DNA from: a virus
Virus record (IMG/VR): IMGVR_UViG_3300031576_000278
Span: 1 to 22,582 of that record
DNA: 22,582 nt
Strand: one strand, 5' to 3'
A program made the position numbers and the translations under genes. The notes beneath the pieces are model-generated. The model was not told the origin of the DNA, did no database searches, and saw nothing but the letters and a program-made list of their open reading frames with translations. Positions within the stretch are counted from its first letter, which is position 1; the number at the start of each line of letters is the position of its first letter. Below are positions 1 to 6,314 of this stretch, one piece after another.

Positions 1-438
1 CGCCCAATAGGTGTAGCCGCTGCCGCCCATCGCCTCCGATTCCCCCTGCCACCAGAGCAGTCCCTTGACGGGGCCGGTCACGCTGGCCTCCCTGGCACGG
101 GTCAGCATGGACCCATAGAGGGCGGTCCGCCGCCAGTCCCGCCGCCATTGGTCCATCGTGTAGCCACCCTTGGCACACGGCACGAGGCCGATTTCGACTC
201 CGGGGGTCAGCTCCGCCAGCCGGTCGCCGAACGCCACGCAAGGCCCCACCAGGGCTTCATCGTCCGATACCTGGTCAATCTGGCCTGCCGAAGCGTCCAC
301 GGGCTCTGTGGCCGGATTTTGCCACGTTCCCGCGTTGGTGTAGGTCCAAACCCGCCCGGCGTTGGGGAACGCCGGGGCCGGCAGGGCACCGCGGCCGCTC
401 ATGTTCGACTGGCCAGCGCAGATGAAATTCCACCGCAT
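1..438 (-). CDS. SGNH/SASA-type carbohydrate O-acetylesterase, N-terminal part
   Basis: The first 146 codons of a gene cut by the left window edge. Translation from ATG 438 gives an immediate AGQSNMSGRG block (residues 8-17, candidate nucleophile Ser11), then GLVPCAKGG (84-92) and LLWWQGESEA (127-136). These three blocks are the hallmark of the sialate O-acetylesterase/acetylxylan esterase (SASA, PF03629) branch of SGNH hydrolases. The catalytic Asp/His block would lie beyond the edge. GGAG sits 8 bases before the ATG. It follows two fibre/chaperone cassettes, so it is probably a virion-borne enzyme that removes acetyl groups from host surface polysaccharide. That role is inferred from context; the family is seen in the sequence. 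There is no signal peptide, which fits a virion protein better than a secreted host enzyme. Confidence 0.85.
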   Translation of the reverse strand, partial: MRWNFICAGQSNMSGRGALPAPAFPNAGRVWTYTNAGTWQNPATEPVDASAGQIDQVSDDEALVGPCVAFGDRLAELTPGVEIGLVPCAKGGYTMDQWRRDWRRTALYGSMLTRAREASVTGPVKGLLWWQGESEAMGGSGYTYWA

Positions 439-483
439 GATTTACACTCCGGGCCGTGGCAATGAAAAAACCGCTGCCTTGTT

Positions 484-747
484 TTACTGTACGAACCTGT
501 AAGGATCGCTTACAGGTTCATGTTTCCTCCGCATCGTGCGGTGCTCCTGCTTCTCGCGGGGCAGGCTGCGGAGTTTTTGCAGGGGCCAGTCCGACTGCAC
601 CCCAGGCACCGCTGCCGGATCGACGTAGCAATGCCGCCCGCCGATCCGCTCGTACAGGTCCAGGCCGTCCAGCAGCAGGAACGGCATCTCCGTGGAAATC
701 ACCTGCAGGCCGTCGGCCGGGCCTCCATTCAGAGTGATCGAATCCAT
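484..747 (-). CDS. 87-aa phage protein with LNGGPADG motif
   Basis: A small soluble protein that I cannot assign to a function. It begins MDSITLNGGPADGLQV; similar GGPADG openings occur in small uncharacterised phage and bacterial proteins. The rest is charged, with an Arg/Lys-rich C-terminus (residues 59-87) and no membrane segment. The ATG lies one base after the stop of the upstream fibre-chaperone gene and GGAGCC precedes it, so it is translated as part of the tail-fibre operon. Its last codons form one arm and the loop of a perfect hairpin (493-519). A role in fibre or adhesin assembly is possible from position only. Confidence 0.7.
   Translation of the reverse strand: MDSITLNGGPADGLQVISTEMPFLLLDGLDLYERIGGRHCYVDPAAVPGVQSDWPLQKLRSLPREKQEHRTMRRKHEPVSDPYRFVQ
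493..519. other. perfect 11-bp hairpin at the end of the 87-aa gene
   Basis: GAACCTGTAAG and CTTACAGGTTC flank a five-base loop. It covers codons just before the stop of the 87-aa gene and lies 55 bases upstream of the esterase start. A T6 run follows only about 30 bases later, so it is not a standard terminator. Confidence 0.6.
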
Positions 748-748
748 G

Positions 749-1273
749 TCACGGCTCCTGGGGCCAAAGGGGTTGATACGCCTCGGCCTGGTCTGGAGTC
801 AAGGTCGAGAGGTCGGCCTGCACCGTCGCCGGCAGATCCCGCAACGCCTGCCGGTAGACCCGATAGGCGGCGATCTGCGCGGCGGTGCCCACGTCGTCCA
901 GACGGGCTTTCACCCGGTCGCTCTTGTCCAGGCGAACGTCCCGCTCCGCACGGATTTCCTTCAGACGTTCAACGCGGCAGAGAGGAACGGCTGGGCTGAT
1001 CTGACCGCCGATCAGCCGCCAGTGATTGCGGAAGCGGCGGCTGGGCAGAGAGGCTGGCTCTACGTTCGGGAGTCGAATACATGTCGCCAGACGCGGATCG
1101 GCGTTCAAGGCACGCAAGGCCACGCCGTCAAGGAACATGGCCTCAGACTCGCCTGACGCTGGGACGCCGGCTGCTGTCGTGACGATCAGGGAACCGACCG
1201 GGTAGACGATGGTGTTGCCAGGTGTCACCGTCAGCACTTCATCCGCCACACGTTGCCAAACTATCTTTTTCAT
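749..1273 (-). CDS. tail-fibre assembly chaperone, copy B
   Basis: A 174-aa protein paralogous to the product of 1852-2334. Shared blocks include RLPNVEPASLP, RNHWRLIGGQ, ERLKEIRAERD and VYRQALRDLP, followed by a C-terminal PLWP. The RxxRD...YRxxLRDLP...WP layout is typical of small phage tail-fibre assembly chaperones of the DUF4376/Phage_tail_APC kind, which usually sit directly after the fibre they help fold. Here the ATG overlaps the stop of the fibre gene (ATGA at 1270-1273) with GGAG upstream, so production is coupled to fibre B. Copy B carries extra residues near its N-terminus (about 14-36) compared with copy A. Paralogy is clear; the chaperone role is inferred from family and order. 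Confidence 0.78.
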   Translation of the reverse strand: MKKIVWQRVADEVLTVTPGNTIVYPVGSLIVTTAAGVPASGESEAMFLDGVALRALNADPRLATCIRLPNVEPASLPSRRFRNHWRLIGGQISPAVPLCRVERLKEIRAERDVRLDKSDRVKARLDDVGTAAQIAAYRVYRQALRDLPATVQADLSTLTPDQAEAYQPLWPQEP

Positions 1274-1848
1274 ACCTGGTCTCCGAAGCCAACCATTTGC
1301 ACCGTGTCCATGTCGGTAGCGGTACTTGAGAGGTTAAAGTTCGTGATCCGATACGTTCCCGCCGCGTGCATGAACCCGGTCTGGTGCGGGATGCCGAACG
1401 AGGTGGCTTGGTACCAGGCGTTAGTTACGACGCAGTAAGCCGTACTGCTGAAGTCGGTGCCGATGGTCACCGTGGTATCGCCGGTCCCGTTGTCCGCGAT
1501 GCTGTCAACGTTGTAGGGGGTACCGACAATTGCCTGTGTGCCGATCTGCTCGAAATTTACCCAAAACTTTGCGGCACTGGGATGGAATTTCTGCACCCCC
1601 GGCGTCACGGTCAACGTTGTACTGGTGCCCGTCTCCTGTTCACTCTGGACTGCGTTCTCCTGCTTGCCCTTGACGGTATCGCTGGCGTCAGGGATTAGGT
1701 TGGTCTGCTGCATCTTCCGGTTGGCCGCTGCACTCACGTCATAGATCGGAACGAAGTCGCCCGCGGCAACCGCAGTCTCCTCCGTCAACCCGTTAATGTT
1801 CGGGCTGCTGATGATCTTCTTGCGACCAGCAGAATCGATGACATACAT
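1270..1848 (-). CDS. tail fibre/receptor-binding protein, copy B
   Basis: A 192-aa protein. The N-terminal part (1-55) resembles fibre repeat/linker sequence (ETAVAAGDFVPIYDVSAAANRK). It is followed by ASDTVKGKQENAVQSEQET and VTPGVQKFHPSAAKFW, which match the 161-aa protein at 2334-2819 block by block; both also end in GDQ. The AVQSExET...VTPG block is a familiar phage tail-fibre module, and the C-terminal part is Thr/Ser/Gly-rich and beta-like, as in a fibre tip. GAGGGA precedes the start, four bases after the previous stop. It is the second fibre in a duplicated fibre-chaperone pair. The receptor is unknown, and divergence in the C-terminal half suggests different binding specificity. Confidence 0.75.
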   Translation of the reverse strand: MYVIDSAGRKKIISSPNINGLTEETAVAAGDFVPIYDVSAAANRKMQQTNLIPDASDTVKGKQENAVQSEQETGTSTTLTVTPGVQKFHPSAAKFWVNFEQIGTQAIVGTPYNVDSIADNGTGDTTVTIGTDFSSTAYCVVTNAWYQATSFGIPHQTGFMHAAGTYRITNFNLSSTATDMDTVQMVGFGDQV

Positions 1849-1851
1849 CGC

Positions 1852-2334
1852 TCATCCCTCCACCGGCCAAATCGGGTTGCAAGCGGCCACCGCGTCGGGC
1901 GTGGCAGCAGCTGCAAGGTCGGTTTGGACCGCGATAGGCAAATCCCGCAGGGCCTGCCGGTACTGATGGTGAGCTGCAATTTGGGCCGGCGTGCCGATGT
2001 CGTCCAGTTTGACTTTCGTGGCGTCGGCCTTTGCAAGCCTGGCATCACGCTCCGCCCTGATTTCCCGCAACCGTTCCGCTCGACACAACGCCACGTCCGG
2101 CTGTACCTGTCCGCCGATCACCCGCCACTGGTTACGCCAGCGTCGATCCTGGGGCAGGGCCGACGTGTCCACGTCCGGCAGCCGGGTGCAAGCTGCAAGC
2201 GAGGGGTCTGCTCCGACGGCGTGCTGGGCGATCCGGTCCAGGTAGGCCGACTCCGTCTCGCCCGGCCGCATGGGCTCGCAGGGCACCGTCACCAGGACCG
2301 AGCCTTCCGGGGCCTGCCAGAGTATGCGTTTCAT
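1852..2334 (-). CDS. tail-fibre assembly chaperone, copy A
   Basis: A 160-aa protein beginning MKRILWQAP. An alternative ATG lies one codon upstream at 2337 and forms an ATGA overlap with the fibre stop. I chose 2334 because it aligns with MKKIVW of the paralogue and has the same 7-base spacing from GGAG. Conserved blocks are RLPDVDTSALP, RNQWRVIGGQ, AERLREIRAERD, QYRQALRDLP and a final IWPVEG. Similarity to the copy at 749-1273 runs over most of the length and is plain by eye. From the family, these proteins assist trimerisation or attachment of the preceding fibre and are often absent from the virion. The function is therefore inferred, with fairly good support from the gene order. Confidence 0.78.
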   Translation of the reverse strand: MKRILWQAPEGSVLVTVPCEPMRPGETESAYLDRIAQHAVGADPSLAACTRLPDVDTSALPQDRRWRNQWRVIGGQVQPDVALCRAERLREIRAERDARLAKADATKVKLDDIGTPAQIAAHHQYRQALRDLPIAVQTDLAAAATPDAVAACNPIWPVEG

Positions 2335-2819
2335 CATTGATCTCCATAGGCAGCAATGGACCCGATGGCCGTGTCCTGCGAGTCCTGGGTACCGATCCGC
2401 ACGGTTTGGATTGCCAATGCCGTCGTCGTCGGAGCTACGCCGTTGCGGAAACTGCATGTGCAGTACTCAGTCCCGGCCCCGGACGAATTCACCCCCGCCG
2501 CCGACCCGACGGCATACGTCGCTGCGCTGAAAGCCGTCGTGAAATTGACCGTCACGAGCCCGGTCCCTGCATCGGTGAGCGAAGAAACATTGTGGGTCCC
2601 AACCGTCGTTACTGCACCGCCGGCCACGGTCCAGAGTGCCCACGCCTTCGCCACCCCGGGATGATACTGCGTCCGACCCGGTGTCACGGCCCGTGCCACG
2701 TCCGTCGCCGTCTCCATCTCGGACTGCACGGCAAGTTCGATGATCCCGGCCGCCGTGTCGCTGGCGTTGTCCGGGGTCATGTCGTATTTTTCTTCGCCGC
2801 TGCTGTTCAGCACTTTCAT
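2334..2819 (-). CDS. tail fibre/receptor-binding protein, copy A
   Basis: A 161-aa protein with ASDTAAGIIELAVQSEMET (residues 20-38) and AVTPGRTQYHPGVAKAW (44-60). This is the module seen in many tail fibres and in the 192-aa neighbour. Residues 61-161 are rich in Thr, Ala, Gly and Val, predicted as beta strands, and hold a Cys pair (EYCTCSF). It is short for a stand-alone fibre, so it may be a tip that attaches to the 677-aa or 111-aa protein encoded upstream. The start lies three bases after the upstream stop. A fibre role rests on the recognised module and on the chaperone that follows; receptor specificity cannot be read from the sequence. Confidence 0.75.
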   Translation of the reverse strand: MKVLNSSGEEKYDMTPDNASDTAAGIIELAVQSEMETATDVARAVTPGRTQYHPGVAKAWALWTVAGGAVTTVGTHNVSSLTDAGTGLVTVNFTTAFSAATYAVGSAAGVNSSGAGTEYCTCSFRNGVAPTTTALAIQTVRIGTQDSQDTAIGSIAAYGDQ

Positions 2820-2822
2820 GCG

Positions 2823-3158
2823 TCAACTCACAATCAGGTAGCTGATCGTAAACCGCAGCTCGTTCGTCGTCACCGCCCCCGCCAGGTCAACCTGCCACCG
2901 CTCGTCCGTTGCATTGCAAGCCGACAGCTCCCCGGCCTCCCACCGCAGACTGTCCCCGGCCTGCAAGGTCACGACGCAGAGAAGGAACGTCCCCGCGCTG
3001 GTGATCTTGTGCAGCGTCACGATAGCGGCCACGGTATCCAGGTTGTGAACCATACCGGCCCCAGGAACGTGGACATTGCTCCCGGTCGGCACCGGCACCA
3101 GATCGACGGCCGTGGTGCCGTTCGTTGTGCTCGTGTTTTCGCTTACCGTCTGCGCCAT
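2823..3158 (-). CDS. 111-aa virion structural protein
   Basis: A small protein with no family that I recognise. It is rich in Val, Thr, Ser, Ala and Leu in alternating patterns (for example VAAIVTLHKITSAGTFLLCV and NELRFTISYLIVS), which suggests a compact beta sandwich. No signal peptide or clear membrane segment is visible. The ATG follows the stop of the 677-aa tail protein by a single base, and three bases separate its own stop from fibre A. Position suggests an adaptor or collar between the tail tip and the fibres. That is inference only. Confidence 0.65.
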   Translation of the reverse strand: MAQTVSENTSTTNGTTAVDLVPVPTGSNVHVPGAGMVHNLDTVAAIVTLHKITSAGTFLLCVVTLQAGDSLRWEAGELSACNATDERWQVDLAGAVTTNELRFTISYLIVS

Positions 3159-3159
3159 C

Positions 3160-5193
3160 TCAGAACCCCATGTAGTGGGTCAGCAGGGACACGTCGCTGC
3201 TACCGCCGCCGCCAATCCCTCGCTGCGTGAAGTAGTTCGTTCCGTCGCTGAAGATCCTGACGCCCTGGTTCGTCGTCAGGGCCAGCGTTGCCGCCCCGTC
3301 AATCGTGCTGGTCGTCGGCGTGATCGTCGCCGTACCCGCGCCGCGGTTCTGAAAGTCGGCCGACCAGCCGCGAAGGAACAGCCCAGAGGCCCCGGCTTGG
3401 GGCAACATCACCGCAACGGAGCTGGCGTTGGTGAGCGTCACCAACGCCTTTTCGTCATGCGTCGTCACCGTGTAGGACGTGCCGGTCTGGGCGTTGACGA
3501 GAGACTTCCGCCCCTCGTCCACCACTCGCCAACGGCCGTTGAACGCCTTGAAAACAACCCAGTCGCCAGCCGTGTACCGACGCGACGTCGCCTCACCGCC
3601 CGGTATCGTCAGCACGCCGCTAAGTTCGACGTAGCTGGTCAGTTCGGCCGTGCAGACGAAGCCGATGAACTTGCCGTCGTATCCGGTGGCGTCAAAAAAC
3701 GTCAGAGTGTACGGCCCGGTTCCAGTGAGCCGGTTCCAGGCGTCGCCATTGGCCACGTAGGTCAGCGTGCCCGACGACAGATGATTGATGTTGACTTCGA
3801 GGTAGACTTCGGCCGACAGCCAGTCGTGCGGAGTCCCCCCGGTCATGTTGGTGAAGGTGACCGCTTTCGTAATCGTGCTCGCCAGCGTCAGAAACGCTTC
3901 GGTAGGCGTGCTCGTATTCTGCACGTCAAGGCACGTTGAATCCGCAGTCACGATCCAGGTGTTATCGACCGTCGTCGGCGAACCGGCGTCATCCCGGACC
4001 TTCAGCCACCAGGTTTCCGCGGACTTAAACGGCGCCGGCCGCGGCCCGCGAATCACCTCGGTCTTGTACCCCGCGCCGCGATCTTCCCAGGACGTTCCGA
4101 GGATGATGCTCGCCGGCCGGAGCCCCGCCTCGCCGAAGCTGTTGCCGTAGATCCTGTGCAACCGGCCCTGCCCTTGCCACAGGTTCCGGTAGTAGTCCGT
4201 CACCCGATCGGTGGCTCGCGTCGTCAAGGCCGCCGCGTTCTGAATCACGCCGCTGGCGTTGTACAGCGCGGGCAGGTCGTCATAGAGCAGGGCCTTGGTG
4301 CTGCTCTCCTGGCCGGTGGTCACCGCGTCGGCCGTCGGGTCGGATTGGTCCACCGTGTACCACGGTGAACTGCCCGGCGTTTGAGGCTGCTTGGGGAAGT
4401 GGACCCGGACCTGCGCTGGGATCCGGGCACGCACGCTCTCCAGCGGGTAATCGTCCCAGATCTTGGTATGGTCGCTGTCGTGAGTGTCGAGAGCGGCCGT
4501 TGCCGTGGCGTCGGTCGCGCCCAGCCGGACGATGGTGAAGGCATCCGTGATCGGATCCAGCTTCAGGGCGCACGCCAGCCGGGCCAGCACGATGCCGAGC
4601 GAGTCCCAGGCGGACGCGCCGTAGAAGATGAAGTTCTCTGGCGAACCGTCCGGCGAAAACGGCAGACCAGCATAGGCGCCCAGCTTCGATGTACCGATGG
4701 CCTCCCAGATGTTCTGCACCATCTGGGTCCAGGTCCACTGACTGCCGCCGGTGAGCGTGCCACTGTGAAAGCTGCTGTTGCCCGGCGCCTGGCGGACGTT
4801 GTAGGCCGCGTTGATCGGGATGTTGCGATACAGCCGCCGCCGGTCGGCCAACTCGACCAGGTAGGGCGTGTCGCTGCCGCCGCTGGCGCCCGGGGAGACG
4901 GCTTCGGCGTGGACGACGACCAGGTTCTTGAGGGTGACGGACCGGACCGCGGCATCGCTCCCGGCCACGTTCTGGTTGCTGAAAACCAGGTCGTGCAGGT
5001 CGTTGATGCTGGACAGACTGTCGATGCTGGCCCGGTCGAGCAGGATCCACCCTTCGCCCGGCTCTTGACCCAGCAGGCACCGGAAGCTGTTCGGCCGGCC
5101 GGCCCACCAGCCGACGGGCAGCCGCTGCTGCTGGCAATCGGCCAGGAGCGGCAGGGGATCGAGACATCGCTTGCCGCCGAAAGTGATGCTCAC
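3160..5193 (-). CDS. large tail-tip/baseplate protein
   Basis: A 677-aa protein. I chose the GTG at 5193 because it overlaps the stop of the MuF gene (GTGA) and the protein pattern changes exactly there; an upstream extension to 5352 would only read the MuF gene in another frame. Residues about 1-380 contain mixed alpha/beta sequence (WILLDRASIDSLSSINDLHD, LVELADRRRLYRNIPINAAY) like a baseplate hub. Residues about 400-677 are beta-rich. The C-terminal part, ending GVRIFSDGTNYFTQRGIGGGG, resembles segments found where fibres attach. It lies between head-morphogenesis and fibre genes, the usual place for a tail-tip protein. No enzymatic motif was seen. The structural role is probable and the exact part is unknown. 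Confidence 0.7.
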   Translation of the reverse strand: MSITFGGKRCLDPLPLLADCQQQRLPVGWWAGRPNSFRCLLGQEPGEGWILLDRASIDSLSSINDLHDLVFSNQNVAGSDAAVRSVTLKNLVVVHAEAVSPGASGGSDTPYLVELADRRRLYRNIPINAAYNVRQAPGNSSFHSGTLTGGSQWTWTQMVQNIWEAIGTSKLGAYAGLPFSPDGSPENFIFYGASAWDSLGIVLARLACALKLDPITDAFTIVRLGATDATATAALDTHDSDHTKIWDDYPLESVRARIPAQVRVHFPKQPQTPGSSPWYTVDQSDPTADAVTTGQESSTKALLYDDLPALYNASGVIQNAAALTTRATDRVTDYYRNLWQGQGRLHRIYGNSFGEAGLRPASIILGTSWEDRGAGYKTEVIRGPRPAPFKSAETWWLKVRDDAGSPTTVDNTWIVTADSTCLDVQNTSTPTEAFLTLASTITKAVTFTNMTGGTPHDWLSAEVYLEVNINHLSSGTLTYVANGDAWNRLTGTGPYTLTFFDATGYDGKFIGFVCTAELTSYVELSGVLTIPGGEATSRRYTAGDWVVFKAFNGRWRVVDEGRKSLVNAQTGTSYTVTTHDEKALVTLTNASSVAVMLPQAGASGLFLRGWSADFQNRGAGTATITPTTSTIDGAATLALTTNQGVRIFSDGTNYFTQRGIGGGGSSDVSLLTHYMGF

Positions 5194-6314
5194 GCGGGCC
5201 CCTCCGGCGTGCGCCAGCCGGGCGACGGCTCGAAGACCGGCATCGGAACCCAGGCCGGCCGGGCCGGGGGGGCGCCCGCGTGAAGCCAGTCGATGGCCTC
5301 CTGGATGCCGAGTTCGGCGGCACGGCGGATGCTGACGGGAGAAAATCCACACCGGCAGTTCCAGTCCCAGGGTGGCCGGAATTTCTTAAAAACAGGATCA
5401 TCCCGCCTGTAGACGTTGGTCCCCTGAATGCCCAGCTGCTCCAGGGCCCGGTGTTCCGGCCGCGAGCGGTCGTCGTGGATGGCGAAATACTGGACATAGG
5501 GGAACAGGGCCCCCACGATTGGTTTGTCCAGAATCCGCTCCATCCCCTCCGAGTACGAGCCGTAGACGTTGGCACGGAACACTGTCTCCATGTGCTGGGG
5601 AGACAGGAACGCACCTTCCCCCACCACGGCCTGAACTCGCTCCCCAAACGCATCCAGGGTCTCGCCACGGGCGGTCACCTCGGTCAGCTCCGCCTGGATT
5701 TTCCCGATGGCCGCGTGCCCCAGATTTCCCGCAACCGTGAACGCCTTCCGCCGTGCCGTGGCGTCCAGGTCCTGATACTCCTGCTTGGTCAGCACCTGGC
5801 GGTCTTGCAGGTCTTGGACCGCGCCTTCGATCAGTGGCAAGTTCACGGGATGGGGCGGTTGTCCCGCGGGGATCGCCCCGATTGCCGTCCAGGGCGGTTG
5901 TGGAGTAAGGGGCGGTGCTGCGGCCGTGACCGCTTCCGGGACGTGCTCGGTGACCCGCTGCATTCCAATCAGAATGCCGGCCAGCTCGGTGGCAGCCAGC
6001 GTCCGGGCGATGCCGGGCAGGTGGCGTTCCAGGGCCTGCCGAAGCCTCTGCTGACGGCCGAAGGGCGATGGCTCGCGGGCGGCTACCAGCAGGGCCTGCC
6101 GGAGGTCCTTCGCCCGGCGGGAGTGCTCACGCAAGGCCCGCTGGACCAGCTCTTCAATTCGGCGGTCGTGAAAGTGGGGAATGGGGTCCACGGCAAACTC
6201 GTGCCCACCGCTGGGCGGTACGGCGACGTCGGCGTGCGCACCGTCGCCGAGGTCTACGCGGTGCGTAAACACGTCGTCCAGCCACTGCTCGGGAGCGTCG
6301 TTCACTTCGGCCAT
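5190..6314 (-). CDS. MuF/gp30-like head morphogenesis protein
   Basis: A 374-aa protein from ATG 6314, which overlaps the end of the 1419-aa gene by 13 bases. The C-terminal half carries the classic MuF signature: DDRSRPEHRAL (residues 281-291), then PVFKKFRPPWDWNCRCGFSP (307-326), including the paired Cys of NCRC. In Mu, SPP1 and relatives this minor capsid protein binds the portal and is carried into the head. The middle (about 150-250) is helical. Codons upstream of 6314 are open, but they read the preceding gene out of frame, so the longer form is rejected. MuF normally follows the portal gene directly, which supports the portal call for the gene before it. Confidence 0.88.
   Translation of the reverse strand: MAEVNDAPEQWLDDVFTHRVDLGDGAHADVAVPPSGGHEFAVDPIPHFHDRRIEELVQRALREHSRRAKDLRQALLVAAREPSPFGRQQRLRQALERHLPGIARTLAATELAGILIGMQRVTEHVPEAVTAAAPPLTPQPPWTAIGAIPAGQPPHPVNLPLIEGAVQDLQDRQVLTKQEYQDLDATARRKAFTVAGNLGHAAIGKIQAELTEVTARGETLDAFGERVQAVVGEGAFLSPQHMETVFRANVYGSYSEGMERILDKPIVGALFPYVQYFAIHDDRSRPEHRALEQLGIQGTNVYRRDDPVFKKFRPPWDWNCRCGFSPVSIRRAAELGIQEAIDWLHAGAPPARPAWVPMPVFEPSPGWRTPEGPA

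Larger units (their letters stand above)
749..1848 (-). repeat. fibre-chaperone cassette, second tandem copy
   Basis: A two-gene unit (fibre B, then chaperone B joined by an ATGA overlap) that repeats the layout of 1852-2819. Protein-level similarity is high in the chaperones and moderate in the fibres. I do not see long identical DNA stretches, so the duplication is old or the copies came from different phages. Confidence 0.7.
1852..2819 (-). repeat. fibre-chaperone cassette, first tandem copy
   Basis: The fibre A and chaperone A pair, with the same coupled start/stop arrangement and the same GGAG spacing as the following copy. The two cassettes are separated by only three bases. Confidence 0.7.

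Noticed and set aside
4280-5668. Minus-strand frame of 462 codons overlapping MuF and the tail-tip gene
   Set aside because: Shadow of both genes: Arg/Pro/Gly-rich, no motif, whereas the other frames show MuF and beta-rich tail sequence.
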